From the NCBI RefSeq assembly GCF_020184175.1, contig NC_065531.1, positions 15,149,213-15,213,212 on the forward strand: a DNA stretch of 64,000 nucleotides, written 5' to 3'. Shown here one piece after another: positions 1-13,901 of this stretch. Numbering within the stretch: the stretch's first letter is position 1; each line of letters starts with the position of its first letter. Both the position numbers and the translations under genes were made by a program. Origin of the DNA: Aphis gossypii (Eukaryota; Arthropoda; Insecta; Hemiptera; Aphididae). The notes beneath the pieces are model-generated. The model did no database searches. It worked only from the letters and a program-made list of their open reading frames with translations, and had not been told where the DNA came from.

Positions 1-2715
1 GCGACAATAATAATATGATCTTATTCAATTTAGGTTTAATATACCATAATTATACGTATAGGTACATAAAAATCGTTTTGAAAGTAAATTTTTAGATATA
101 TTATATATACTATATAGTATATACTGTATAATAATTGTATATTGCAACAAATAATATTATTAATATTAATTAAATAATCTAAACACTTTGTTTTATATTA
201 TTTTGTTGTTTCCTGCACAAAACGTGTGTATCGGTAACGTATGAATTCAACGCGTGACTATACAACTAATTCAATATTTTTAATAATAAATTTATAATGT
301 CTATAATAGGTAGGTAGGTATCTAATAGATATATTATGTGACATATTTGTATAGGAGACCTCTCCTAAAGTTTTGGATATTATATTAATATTTAATATAT
401 TAGGTAAGCCCTTCGCATTTATTATTATTTTTTTTATATATATCGCCGAAATGACACTAAGTACAAAGAATGAAGAATATGAAAAACTCATATCCTAAAA
501 ATGTTATAGGCACTTGTACGAATTTTAATATTGTTTATGCAATTTAAACAGGCACATTGCTCGTAACATGAAATGACGAAAGTTATACGCGACGTTTTCG
601 TGAAATAAATAGTTTTTGATTAACGTTTGTGAAATCCGACGTAAGTAAGTTTATTTCCTAAACGCCCACGCAGCACGTATCGTGGGTAAGTACTAATGAA
701 TAATGATCGGATGGCACGACAAAAGCGATAACGGATTACACACAATAATGTTCATTTACACCTCAGACATTTGAAATATACATGAGAGACAAAACGCTCA
801 TAGATATTGCGCCTTAATCACAACTAAATCAAACCCAATTAATAAAATGCATTATTCTATTGATAATTCGTTTTTAATTAAAATTCAAGAGATTCAGAGA
901 TTAATAAGTGATTTTAAAGTGGGCAGGTACTGATAAAGGCACTGATACTTAAGTGATATGATCTGCATTTCAAATTCAGAGTAAACCGATGAATCTATTG
1001 ATTTTACAATGACGTGTTTTTTTTCTTCTGTCTGCCGTCATTTTTAAGGTAGTAAAAATGCCTCAATGTTTTCTGTTTGAAAATTGAATCTGCAGGTTGA
1101 TACTTTGGAAATTTAAAAGTAAAAATTGTCCAGTACTTTAATAAATAGCTGGATAACCATAGATACTTGAAATTTTCGCCAAATGTTTATTGAATCATTT
1201 TCTATACATAATAATATTTTTAAAATATTTTTAGAGTTATTTATAGACATTTAATATCTAAATATTTTGTGTTTTTCTTTAAATTTTGGAAAAAAAATAC
1301 ACATTGTACCAACATGTATTTCAACAATCCACATACATTTTTCTCATAGTTATATAAAAACATTTAAAGTACAATTTATTTTTGTAAGCATAAAGCATTT
1401 TATATTAAATTTTGACAAAATTCATTGTTTAAACTATGAATAACGATAATCATTATTTTTTATAATCCAAAAACATTATTTGTGAGGACATGAAACGTTT
1501 ATTACTCTTATTAATTTTAGTATCAAGTACACCATAGACAATGACATTTTTAAAATATGTACAGATTAATTTTAAAATAGTAGGTACCTACTTATTCTAT
1601 AAACCAATTCAAACTGTTTTATATGGTAAGGTGGTATTGTTTCAAAAGTTAATAACAATAATATAGTATTATGGTATAAATTATATTTATTATTAATTTA
1701 ATAATTAAATATTAAGAATATCATAAATTCAATGTTTTTAGAAAAAATTACCAAATAAATGATGTACCTATAGCAATAATAATTAACATATTATCAAGGC
1801 ATCAACTATACTTAGAAATGAAGACAAGCATATTATAGTATTTGCTCAGAATCCTTTTTCATGTACAATGATATATCATTGAATTCAAATTTAATACATC
1901 TATTACAGCGACCCACTCAACACCTACAGTACAGTAGAACGGTAACCACTTGACTTAACTACTTTTTATTTTTTATGTATACAATTCATAGTAAAAAAAA
2001 ATACATCAATCTTCAACTCATAAAACGTAATTCATTTTATTCTAAGGTTATAAATTTTATTTTGAAGGATATTTTTAATCTTAAAAGATTTCTCGTAAAA
2101 AAAAAATGATATTTTTAAAATTGTCATATAGTTAAAAGGGATATACCTTAAGGGGGTTACCTTGAAATATTAAAAAAAAAATTATCAGTTAGTATTTTGG
2201 AAATTTTTATAAATTAACAAAATACAAGAAATAAATTTACTCAACGCCTTTTTTGACAAAAACCGGTTTTCTTTCTTTTTTTATGTACATTATGGTGCAA
2301 TAGTAAAGGACTATCCTAACCGTATTAATACTTTAACTTTTCACAAAATAATAATTATTAATCATCTATGTATATTTCATATTTTTGAAAATACTTCGAG
2401 TCTTTTTAAAATATTTAATTTGACTTTATTAAAAATTGTTTTTGGTTTATGTTAATATCACTTTTATCTCTATTCCAATAAGGTTGGGAATTGAATAGGT
2501 CCAAAATATTTTCTGAAAGTTGTTCTTACATTAGTTTAATATTATTAAAAATATAGTTACATATTTTTTGTAATTATTTGAAGTTCAATTTTTGACAAAA
2601 TTCGTTAAAATCATTAAAACGTATTAATTATTAACTGATTATTTGCATATGTTAATACCCTAGGTTCGAGTATAATGTATAAATTATATATTTTTAAATA
2701 ATATGTAAATTATTA
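1..2715. other. AT-rich non-coding region with repeat fragments
   Basis: No open frame here has coding character or a homologue I recognise. The stretch is very AT-rich. Two pieces, around 985-1035 (gatgaatctattgatttta) and 1847-1945 (ctcagaatccttttt, then cagcgacccact and ggtaaccactt), also occur in diverged form near 28925 and 36530, so they are probably copies of an interspersed aphid repeat. Confidence 0.6.
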
Positions 2716-2829
2716 TTATAAAATATGTTTTGATATTAAATCTATTTTAAATTTGTAATTTTTAGCAATCGCATTCATGCTTTCCTCATCCCATACCACG
2801 TCATCTGCACTATAACTGCAAGTCTTCAA
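2716..2829 (-). CDS. Possible terminal exon or exon remnant, unrecognised
   Basis: Reading the minus strand, a pyrimidine-rich tract ending in gcatttcag precedes a 37-codon frame that ends in TAA. The peptide contains YSADDVVWDEESMNAIAK, whose acidic and tryptophan-containing make-up looks more like protein than the AT-rich shadow frames nearby. I do not recognise the family. No partner exon was found upstream on the minus strand within the next few kb. It could be the last exon of an AT-rich gene, a pseudogene fragment, or chance. Confidence 0.2.
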   Translation of the reverse strand: MKTCSYSADDVVWDEESMNAIAKNYKFKIDLISKHIL

Positions 2830-2843
2830 CTGAAATGCGAGAA

Positions 2844-5800
2844 AAAATAACCATCGACATAACGGCGTATTATGCATTTGCCATTTATTCGTATCGTATA
2901 TACGTTTTACAAATCGTTGTATATATTTGAATTCATCATTACAGTTCAACTTCCTCGATAAAACGTACAGCTGAGAAAAAAATCGTAAATCGCATACCCG
3001 CCGCGCCGTGTAGGTACAACACACAATATAAATATTATTATAAAATATATATAAACACAGTTTTTGTCATCTCCGAGAAAATTTGATTGAAATTTACATA
3101 AATTCCGGCAATATAGGTATATACAACTGGCATTCGACCACGCCTTAATTTGTTCAAACACATATACCTATATATTATAACTGCACGTGGATCATTATGT
3201 AAATCCACTAGATCTGAAAACGAAATTATCTATAATACAATAATGTGGTTTCAACAATATTTTCCGATAGAAATATCGTTATATACCCACCGCAGCGGGC
3301 CATAATATATTCTTCAGTTTATGAACCGTACGCAGACAGTCAATGCAATTTACGCCTCAGGATTCGTAAATATACATACATTACACGTATATGGTTTATG
3401 TGCATACCAATGATATTGACGAGTAGATGTTGGAATGTAGAACAGTTAATAAAACAGAGATTACGTAAATGCTTATCGTAAATGTGCATAAATTGCAGAT
3501 TTTTGACGAGATATTAAATAATATATAATATTATGTACTGTAATGCTGCAAGAACCGCTGCGTCTGTTTTTTTCGCATATTTTTTTTTTTTTTTTTTTGT
3601 TCTTTTGATGTATAAAAACAAACCTGCACTTGACAAAATGACAACAAGGCATAATTGTTTTGTACCGGGCGGTGACTTTAACGGGGGGGGGGGGGGGGGG
3701 AGAATTAAATTGGTATTGTGATAAAAGATGTAATATAGAATATACCGCAGGATAACTACTGAAAATCGCCTTATTGTTTTCGTTCATTATCCGCAACTCG
3801 CGAGAGACTCGTGTACGCGATGGTATTTGGTGAGATACTAAGAAATCAGTTGATCCGAACCGGTGTAAAATTATCTCTCGTTCGAATAATGAACCGCGTA
3901 ATACATGATTTTATAAATAAATATGGTTATTATCTGGAGATAAAATATCGTCTTATACTGAAGTTCCTTTAAGATTAGTATGTCTTTATCTCGCTTGTAT
4001 AAGTATATACGTAAACCACATAAGTACATAACCACTCCAATCGCCTATAGCTGTACATAATATAGGTACTTGGATATAATAACAAACAAGTTGCGTCGCT
4101 AAAAACACTTTTTATTTGACCTGGTCGAGTCCGATACAAAAAAACCTTTGTAATGTTCACTTTCGGTTCTAAAGGTATGCAATGGAAAAAAATTAACAAT
4201 TTTAAAACTAATAATTATGAAATCACACAAAAGTTACTATTATTAGTGTCGGAGTATTACGAATATTACTAAACACAATACATATAATATGAACAATACA
4301 CGACATGTTTAGTAAATCTGTTAAAATTAAACAGTAACGAAAAAGTCCTGTGAAACAGAACTATCTAAAGAAAATTGAAGTTACAAAAATAATATCTAAA
4401 TCCCAATTTAAAAAGTACCTACCAATACGTTTCAATTTTTAATTGTCTAATCCGCTTTGGACTTATGTTTTATGTGTTAAATGTATACTTATTATAAATA
4501 TTATATCACGCGTGCAAAACGGTTAATACTCTGAACACTGCCCACTTTTACGTCATACACACACTAAATGATTGTTGAACGTCGGATATCCGTTCAAACA
4601 CAAAATAATGTTTCCTATTTCCGAAATTTTTAGTGCGTAAGTATATTATACTTATCGTTTACGCAATACGTTTCTTTTTTTAAGACATCGATCGTTGACA
4701 ACAAAGAAAACGTATTTTATTTGAATTGGCGTGTATGATATAATGATGACCGCTTATATTTCACGTGGCCCCCAAACGTTTTAAAAAATTGAAAAATATA
4801 AGTATGTAACACAACTAGTATTACCCTGCTCGTATTATTGACGTTAAGTTGCACAATGGCGTTGCTATTCAACATTTCAATATTAAACTTGCCTACAACA
4901 GTGAAGTATTAACTTTTTCGTCATATTGTGATACGCTCTATATTCACCTATTATATGTTTAAATATTTTTTAGATATACTCTAAAAATTAAAACCGATGG
5001 CCCACTAATAATGACCATATAAGTGATAACGCATGCTATGGTTAGACCACACATTGATCTTTTTTTTTAAAAATAATATCGAAAATAATAAATAATCGTA
5101 TGTTAGCCATCTGCATCAAAGATATTTATATGTGCGGTTCTAACCTAACCTAACTGTTTATAAACATACATTTAAATAAAATTTTAAAATGTCTATTTAT
5201 CAGAGTATTAGAAAACAAACAACCATTTTTGTTATAATAAGTTAAAAATAGTAATTGTACATTACCTATTTAGATTATTCCTTTAAAAAAATATACATTA
5301 AGATGAATAATGTTATACCTATTTCTAGTCTCCATGGTTATCAAACGTATTCATAAAAAACGTTTTTTATAATATATAAAAAATTACATGTTGAATTCAA
5401 TTTAATTATACTTTTATTCAATAGTTGTAGATTCTGAGAAGAGCAATGAATGAGTATTACTTTTACCTATGATTTTTTTTTATGTCAAAAGGCACTTTCC
5501 ATAGTGCAAAAAAAAATGCTTCAATATTATTGAAGGTCGTTATAAGTAGCAAATGAGATCTAGTTTGCGTTCTGTGAATTCAAAACTAAAAATAATTATT
5601 TTTAAAATAATCGGAAAAAACATAAAAAACCAACCATTGAAAAAATTAATATTTTTGTTCTGTTACCTATTCAAAAGTATATATAGCCGAGTGGCAATCA
5701 TATTTTATATTATTATATTCTGACATCTTATAATTTTCAGGATATTTTGACTTTTATTATGCCATTTACTAAAATTTGAAATGTTCTACTTATTTTTGAG

Positions 5801-8800
5801 TTTTTTATAAGTGTCGATTACATAAACATTATTTTTTTTAAGCATTTGAAGTTTAAATTTCATCAAAATCAAAACAAATAAATTGTTTTTTAGTTAAATG
5901 TTTAATTGCAATAGCTTATTAAGCTTGACATTTTAATACAAATTTAAAATAATTCACTGCTTTTACAACAACATAAAAATATTGAAAATAACATAAGAAA
6001 AATACACAATTTTCATTTACATATATTTCATAAATTTAAATATCGACAAAATCGAATATTTAAACAAAAATAAGCGTATAATTATGTTGTTTTTCAAAAA
6101 ATCAAATTCGTAGAAACTTCAAATTTTTTTCAGTTACTTAACGAATATACTATTTATTTACTATGCGCACAATAAAATTTTCAAAATGTTTAATCTAATA
6201 AGTTAGTAATAGTTAGTAATATGTACATGAGGTTTATTTTAGGTAAAAAATAGTTCAGCAAAACCGTATGTCTACTGTCTAGTGCTCTAGTAGAAAAATT
6301 AATAACTGATAGCAATATAATATGAAATATAATAAAAAATATCATTAGAAAATTAGTAGAAATACACATAATAATTATAGCGACTGAATCGTTTTTCATT
6401 GAATTCGATTAGGCAGTTTAGTGACCCACTTACTTACGAGATTCATTAGACACCTAATTGACTATTATACATCAGAAAAACAAAGTCGACTTCTTTTTTC
6501 CTCCAAACAACAACGCACAGTCATAGATAAAATTTACCGTTTATGTGTTTTACGCATAATTCTCAGATCACTAAGTAAAGTCTTTATGATAATATATCAA
6601 TCATCAATTATATCGGTCATAAATTATACAAATTATATATTGTTTTTTTTGTTTTGTTTTTATAGGTTACGAAACACTGCAATTTTTATTTTTTTTATAA
6701 GTACTATATATTTGAGTGTTTTTGATATAATTTTTATTCGAGTGTCTTGTTTTTGTTTTCAAAAAAATTTAATGACTATGAATTATGATAGTTACACGTT
6801 TAAGCTTATCATGTCATTTATTGGGTAGGTTGGTTAATGCGATTAGAAAATGTCTTATGTACAAGAAAATTCTGAGAACAATTTTAGAATTTATGTACAT
6901 TATGCACTTGCGGGGTTTGTTTTTATAACTGTCATCTTTATATTGCACACGTATTATAAAACATAAACGTATAAAATTTCTTATATAATACGTATAATCA
7001 TACTAAAACACTATACATAGAATATTTATACTAGATGTCTAGATACGTATTTATTATTTTATTATGTACTGACTGCGATGCGCAATAGCGTTGAATTTCG
7101 AAAATCGATACATTGTAATAATTGTGTTAAAACTAGTTTTGAATGTTTTGATACAACCCTAAAAAAATATAGCCATACAGAAAATATAATTATTTAATTG
7201 TTCGCCACTTAGCAGTAAAAGTACCTAATCGTGTTTCGAGATACAATTTGATTGTTTACAATTTAATCGTAATCCTCTTCTCTCTTCAAATATTTTGATT
7301 AGTGATTTCGGTTGATATAATTTATCAAATAATTAAAAAAAAAAAAAAACGAACATGGGCAACAATATAATGGAGTAATAGTGCATTAGACATTCTAATA
7401 ATATCGTATAACACTATAATATACACTTTAGACATAGGTATAGCAGGTACACCCGATGTCAGTTTCATAGATGGGCTTTTTACATTAAAAAATTGCTCAT
7501 CCGTCAGCCAACTATGATATACAATGTAAATATAGACACGCAACGCCCGGGGTAAAATATTTATATATATATATATATTATATATATAGGTAGGTACTTA
7601 GGTATATTATATAATATTACATACGTTTTATGCAAATCGTTTCGTTTGCATTCAACTCGGAATTCGCCAAACACAATTGTAATTTTTCCTTCTTTTCACT
7701 GTACGTACAGCCGGTGTACACTACACGGCGTGAACGTGACATGTATATATAATAATACTGTGGAAAGGGTGCGTATAAATAAGTCCTCGTCGTGATTGTT
7801 ATATTTTTTTTCCGGTATACAAAAAAGTGCATTTTTTTTCGCTAAAAAAATAGTCACATATTTGTATGATCCGACTTAGTACATTTTAACATAATGTGGA
7901 ATTGTACGATAGACACCGCCACACCGCCATAGTGATAACCGATAACCGATAATAGCTGGTAACCTACGTAACGAAAACGCAACAAGTTGATGTAATTCAA
8001 TAGACAGATTGACCTGTTGCAGCGGTTTTTTTACATATTGAATATAAAATAATATAATATACGCATATTGTATGTATTATTAGTTATTGTAGTTATATTT
8101 TAGTAATTACAGTACAGCGTACTATGTATCGCAATATTGCGGCAACAAATTAACTTTTTTAATGTATTTTTTTTTTTTTAATTTGCATTTTTCTTTGTAA
8201 ATCAAAGAAACCTTTTGAATAAGTTGCATCATTTGTATTAAAATACACGGATAATGGACGATTAAAACGTTACAGTACCTAAATTTAATTTTAATTACAT
8301 TGACAATTAATACGACTGTTAAAAATAACAATATTATTATGTAGTATAAGATATTTAAACGTGTTTTCTTATAATTGCAAAAGTTCTGAAACAGTATGAT
8401 TACGTGTTTGTAGTACAATTTTGAAAAAAAAAACTTAAATTCACATACACCTTCTGCACAGGACAGTCTTTCAGATAATATTCTGTACTCGTATAAGTAA
8501 ATCAACAGGTATTATCACCATATGCCTAAGCATAATACCTATGTAATATAATTAATTTAACCTAACTACAAAACCAGTAGATCATATAGTTATATATCTT
8601 ACATCGAGTGGTTCCAAGTTCCAACGTATACTATAATCGAATAATGGTTAATCTCTATATATCTTTACTGATTCTTTAGCAAGTGTTTATGCACTCTATA
8701 AACACTTCAACGAATAAACCTTAAAATGAATCTTTCAAAATTGTAGCTGTATCGCCATCTGTATCTACAGTTTATCAAATAAGCACCCTCTGCGTATAAC

Positions 8801-9123
8801 AGTATAATAATTATTAGTGAGGCGATCGCTTAATTATCGTTTAGATAAAATAAGTAAAACCGTAAATGCTAAAAACTTCAAATATCACAATATGGAGTGA
8901 ACTATAGTCATGAGGGTATGTTATTAAGCACTTGTGGAGCAAAAAAAAAACGCAGCGCGAATCATGGACTCGTCCCAAATCCAATAAGTTAATAAACGAT
9001 AAAATTTGTACGATTTCGGTATTTTATGGAATTTTAATAATTTTTGTATTACTATCATAGTTTATTATTATTATTATAACCACATATACTATATATAGTA
9101 AAACACGCGTTATTTGTCGGCAG
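2844..9123. other. AT-rich non-coding region upstream of the GTPase exon
   Basis: Presumably intron or intergenic DNA before the Ras-like exon at 9124. I looked for GTPase P-loop and NKxD coding motifs on the plus strand and saw none, so the earlier exons are either left of the window or were missed. The region holds homopolymer runs (poly-T near 3581-3599, 18 G at 3683-3700), TA-repeat microsatellite near 7561-7587, and a repeat-family fragment around 5430-5560 (attctgaga..gcaatgaatgagtattac). Confidence 0.5.
3581..3700. repeat. Poly-T and poly-G homopolymer tracts
   Basis: A run of about 19 T at 3581-3599 is followed within 100 bases by an uninterrupted run of 18 G at 3683-3700. The short open frames that cross these tracts on both strands translate to poly-Phe/Gly or poly-Pro/Lys and are artefacts of the runs. 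Confidence 0.8.
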
Positions 9124-9459
9124 GTACCGTACGAGGAGACGTCGTGTCTGGTAGAAGTGGACTGGGAAAACGGTTTTGTGGAAACGTCTGCAAAGGACAA
9201 CATAAACGTGGGTGAAGTGTTCAAGGAACTATTGAACCAGGCGAAGATCAAGTACGACCTGGGACCGTCGTTGCGGCGGAACTCGGCGCGAAGACAATCG
9301 TTGCCGTCCGGCGGCGGTTCGGGCCAGGGGTCGATGGTGCCCACGCCGGCGCAACTTGCTCACCTGCAGAAAAAGGCGAGCGGCAAAGACGACGGCGGAG
9401 GTGGCGGCGGCGGCGGAGGTGGTGGGAGATCGAAACGCAACTCGTGTTCGATATCATAA
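9124..9459 (+). CDS. Ras-family small GTPase, C-terminal coding exon (partial gene)
   Basis: The frame opens after a cag acceptor (9121-9123) in phase 0 with VPYEETSCLVEVDWENG and ends in TAA, giving 111 residues. It carries the G5 guanine-base loop ETSAK, then an amphipathic helix (VFKELLNQAKIKYDLGP), a basic RRNSARRQSLP segment, 11 consecutive glycines (9394-9426), and the C-terminus RSKRNSCSIS. CSIS fits a CAAX prenylation box, with serine in the last position favouring farnesylation, and the preceding basic residues suit membrane attachment. The G5 loop followed by AK..(Y/H)..L.P.L.R resembles RASD/Rhes-like and other divergent Ras proteins more than classical Ras or Rap, but I cannot fix the subfamily. 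The P-loop, switch regions and NKxD motif must lie on upstream exons that I did not find here, so the gene is partial in this window. Family membership is firm; subfamily is inference. Confidence 0.85.
   Translation, partial: VPYEETSCLVEVDWENGFVETSAKDNINVGEVFKELLNQAKIKYDLGPSLRRNSARRQSLPSGGGSGQGSMVPTPAQLAHLQKKASGKDDGGGGGGGGGGGRSKRNSCSIS
9394..9426 (+). repeat. Polyglycine-coding GGN trinucleotide repeat
   Basis: Eleven GGN codons (mixed GGC, GGA, GGT, GGG) sit in the linker just before the basic CAAX tail of the Ras-like protein. The mixed codons argue against very recent slippage. Such tracts usually vary in length between alleles and species. Confidence 0.85.
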
Positions 9460-9820
9460 AAATAAAATTTAGAATAAAAACAAAAACATCAAACGAAAAA
9501 AATATAATATATAATAACTACCACTACAGGGTGTGTAGGAATATTCGTATGTATGCCTAACTACGACTGCATTCTACAGTACTTACACATTATATACCAT
9601 CACAGTTAAACGCGCGTAATTATGTATATTATTATCTCTAATTCCGAGTACGATTACTATAATTAGATACTATCACTACTATTATATACTTCTTCTACTT
9701 CTACTACTACTTCTGCTCGTCCTTCTGATGCTGGCGCTCCTGGAATAATTAGCTATATGTATGTACTAACTATAATAGCGCAACGCGCCTCGCGAAGTCA
9801 CGGATGTCATTCTAAATAAA
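9460..9820 (+). promoter_or_regulatory. Putative 3' UTR and polyadenylation signals of the Ras-like gene
   Basis: AATAAA occurs directly after the stop (9461-9466) and again at 9815-9820. Intervening sequence includes a TAC/CTA-rich microsatellite-like stretch at about 9660-9720. The later signal is the more plausible end because the first leaves almost no UTR, but the choice is a guess without transcript data. Confidence 0.35.
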
Positions 9821-12800
9821 TGAAAATTCGTAAAAATATTTCAAAAGAATGACGTATAAAAAAAAACTTAATAGAAAGAAAACATATTATTACGAAATTG
9901 ATACGTATAGGCAGGCGCCAAAATTAGGAGAGTTTGTTGTGTAGATGGTAACTGTGTATTGAATGTTAGTATCCTTAAACTTAAACGATATTGAATGTAC
10001 AATATTGTATTATTATTATTACACCGTTGCAGATGGATTTCGTTCCGTTGTTATATTATATACTTGAAGTTTTATTCGGCTTGTTTAAATTAATTATAAA
10101 TATTACATATAGGTACCTAACTCGTTCGACTTATTATATTATAGACTATTTAATCGTTTTAAATGTTTATGGTTTATTTGATATAGTATAAGCCATCTAT
10201 TTATAATGTTAGCAGTGTAATATATTGTACAAAGTATTGTATTTATGATAACTGATTTATGGGAGAGGAGTGTAAAAGAGCCGTAGAAGACAATACCGTT
10301 TATACAGCTGAAAATCACACCCTAAATATTGTAAGTACACTTCTTAATGGTTCGGGTTCACGGTGATAGGAATACATCGATATAAAAACAGTCACTCGCG
10401 CGTATTTTATTTTTCGAAACAAAACATCAGCTCCTTTCCGATTTTTTTCCTCTCGATCGAAAGATTAAAACGTATAATATATGTAACTACGTTGATCGGC
10501 CAAGCGGGTATAAACTACCAGTAAAGTCTCTCTCTCTCTATATATAAACGAGACATTTCTGTGCATGTATATATACAGCATTGTACACATCATTGTATTG
10601 TTCAAACTTCGTTTACGGCTACACCGCGAGTGTGGGGATATATGGCGGACTCGCGATAGCTTCCGGATTATTGTACATAGAGAGAAGGAAAAAGAAAAAA
10701 GGAAAATTCTCTTTATCTCGTCCGCGCAGATGGTTTTTACGTGTACTCGGACTTACCTGAAAAGGATTTCCCGTCTGGAAGTTTTCAGAGTTAACACTGC
10801 AACTTGTTAACTGTAAATTGGTCACAAAATCGGCACAATTGCTTCTGCAGCTTTTCGTCACTATATATATCGAATCGACAAATTTCATATATATGCGAGT
10901 TTACGCCGCATTAACAGGAAGGTTTTAACACACCTTTATCGCCACAGTATTCATCCTGGTCGACAACCGTGTGCCAATTGTTACTATTTTCTGTTGGGTT
11001 AATCTGTGTAATCTGTTTTCATTATTTTAAAAATGTACGATGTGAATACGTCACGTAATCCTGTCTTTTTAAGAAAATTGAATGATCGATTTAATAATAA
11101 AATTTCTACGCTGCACTAGTTTTCTATGTATAGAATGCTAAATGACACATTTTTAATATCAATAATAATATTATATTATACTATACATAAATTTGTTTAA
11201 CATTAAAAAAGTAGGTACCTAATAATTATAATATAATATCTACTGACTCTCAATACAAATTTCAAATTACCATAAATCAACCATTACTATGGGTGATCGT
11301 GGTAAGGTAACACGTAGTGAAAAAATAACTTTAACCAATTAAACTTTATTAAAAATGTTCGACTCGATTGCACGATAAAGTACCATAAATGTAATTGACT
11401 ATTAAACGTTGTACATTAAAATGAAGTTGTGTGTATTATTTCTGTTATTATACCAACTCGTAGGTAACAAAATATTGGCTGTGTTCTTCCGATATTTTAA
11501 TTTTAAAGTGAGTTATAACCTATGAGACGGAGACGATAAATGCAGGATGAGTAGCTGTTTAAGTCCTCTTACAATAATCCATTTTACTCTGTTATTTTTT
11601 AATTTATTGTGAATCGACTTATAAAATTTAAAGGCAAGATTATTGTTTAGGATACCTCAAAGGATTTTATTAGTATTTTAATTTTGAATCAAGTTATGAT
11701 TATTTTAAAATGTACAAAAATATACTGTATAGGCGTGACGTCCTCTTAATAGAAAATCTTATCTATGTTTTATCGGTTGTGTTATACTTCAGTATGAATA
11801 TGTATGTAATTAAAATAATAATATATTGCTAGATATAAGTGAAGTAAAACTAATAATTTCATTATAACCATGTGTGACTTGTTATTTTTTAAGCGGTGAG
11901 TAAAATAATAAAAAAAATTCAATAATGCCATTCACTTTGTGGAATATAATATCGTAATATGTATAGGAATACTACGGAAATACATGAAACAAGCCTTTAC
12001 GTCACTACTCTTCCGAAAAATGCACCTCCTAACAATTATTTTTATTTTATTACTCATGAAAATAAATAATTAGTCGACTTTTAAAATGTGAAAATGACTT
12101 TACTAAGCTACTTAGATTTTTAAGTTATTATTATTTACATAGTTTTTATTTTGAGCATAAGTAAACTAAAGACTATACCTAAACATGAACTGTATAATAT
12201 TAATACTTGTGGCTCTAAAACCAGCAATAATTGTTAAAAATTATATTTCACTACGATATCGATAAGAAAACAATTTTAATGACAAAGAACACTAAAGACC
12301 ATACAGACACTTTATACACGATTGGCCTTAACAAGTTTCTATTAAAAATGTAGGTACTTTACCTTTTTCACCAATACCCATTTTCGCCAAATGAGATTAC
12401 TAACTAATTTTAATTTTCACTAAAACATCTTTATACCGCCAATAATTAATACATGTACTGAGAATTTTTTTTTTTTTTTAGTCTTAAGAAGGTACAATGT
12501 AGATTCTGAGAACATTTTTCCCGAAAATTAAAAAACTTTTTAAAGCTGTTATACGGAAAGGTTATTTTAAAATACAATAAAATATTTATAAACAGTTGCA
12601 AACTTGCAAATCTAATAATAAAAACAGTGTATCGTACATTTGTTTGAGTATACCTATATAGGTACTCGCATTAAGTAAAATAAAGATGATTTTGGTATCA
12701 TAATAAATAATAATAATAACCCTGTCGACTTTGTTATGTTATCAAAATATACTGTGACCATCATAGGTCATCATGGCCATAGGCGTGTACCGGGTGTGTC

Positions 12801-13671
12801 TGAACATAGCCCATCATTTTGTAATTGGGTCCTTTACACCATAATCACTGCAGATATGTACATTTTTCTAAACTATATGGTATAGTCTCTAAAATATTTT
12901 AAATTATTTAAAAAAAAAAAACAGAAATCATAAATAACAATAATTTAAACTGTCATAGAAATTGATATAAGATTCAAGCAAAAATATTAAGATAAAGGAC
13001 CCAAAAATACCCCTGAAATTCAAGTTTGACCGTAACCCGCTTAAATCGAAACACTTTGGACAGTCATGTCGCCTCCATAAAAGTACAAAGGGTAACCAAC
13101 GAGTGCGAGTCGTTACTATATAATATATTATATTGTCATTAAACGTCTAACCAAAACTTTCGTAAACAATAAAGTCCTTAAATGTATTCTGGAATAGCTA
13201 AAAGCTAGTGTACTATATTGTAACCAGAAGTAGTTCAGACGGATGTGTAGAACACAAAGCTGAAAAATAGAAACTATAAAAAGAATAACATCACTGATGT
13301 CTCAGCATCTAAAACAAACATTACTATGCGTACAGCCAAAAAGAAAAAAAATACAATAATGGTAGATAGATGAATCATAATAATAATATGGTAACCTATG
13401 CGATTTTTTTTTTATGTAAACGAAAATCGGTCATTATTTCGTGGAATAGAAGAATTTTTGGTGGAAACATGCACTGCCCCGCGCATAGGTATTATAATAA
13501 TTACGATAGTTACTGTAATTATGTTATCCAAAACTTTGTGGTGTCTTTCTCACACCCCGTCGGCCGTAACCCCACAATGACGATCGTAATCGTTTGTACA
13601 TCGTCGTCATTCACCGTCGTATCATATAATATTATAATTTAATAAATCGACTAATATATCGACTCGTACTC
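9821..13671. other. Non-coding region
   Basis: No gene recognised on either strand. 10560-10920 is less AT-rich but its open frames lack family resemblance. Around 12500 there is another short 'gtagattctgag' fragment of the interspersed repeat also seen near 1847 and 5430. 12770-13080 has a repeat-like patch (ccataggcgtgtaccggg) without clear ends. Confidence 0.5.
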
Positions 13672-13674
13672 GCA

Positions 13675-13901
13675 TAGGCGCCGCCAGGAATTGTATCAGG
13701 GGAGTGCATCGTGCATAATATATAGTATACGTATCCACTGATTTCTAATTCTATTATATATTCTATTAAATCTATTATAATAAAGATAATACAAAGATAA
13801 TTATATAAAACAAAATATTTACAATACTATTCAATTTTTTTTGTTGAAAAGCCAGAGGGGTGCAAGTGCACCCCGTTGTACCCCCCTCGCGGCGCCCATA
13901 C
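13675..13901. mobile_element. MITE-like element with GGCGCCGC inverted ends
   Basis: The left end reads cataggcgccgccagg and the right end ccctcgcggcgcccatacg. Reverse-complemented, the right end is cgtatgggcgccgcgaggg, so both ends share (T)A(T)GGCGCCGC as an imperfect inverted repeat. The interior is about 200 bases, AT-rich and without coding potential, and a G/C-rich subterminal block (aggggtgcaagtgcacccc) contains its own small palindrome. The short CATA at each edge could be a target-site duplication or part of the inverted repeat, so superfamily is not assignable from this copy. Confidence 0.5.

Noticed and set aside
5141..5154. TTAGG-type telomere-like repeat (taacctaacctaac)
   Set aside because: Fewer than three units, inside ordinary AT-rich DNA; not a telomere or an interstitial telomeric array.
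6421..6828. 135-codon plus-strand frame
   Set aside because: Phe/Ile/Tyr-rich translation of AT-rich DNA with no motif, no splice context and no conserved look; a membrane protein is not credible on this evidence.
9024..9457. Minus-strand frames opposite the Ras-like exon
   Set aside because: Antisense shadows of the GC-rich coding exon; the plus-strand frame has ETSAK and a CAAX box.
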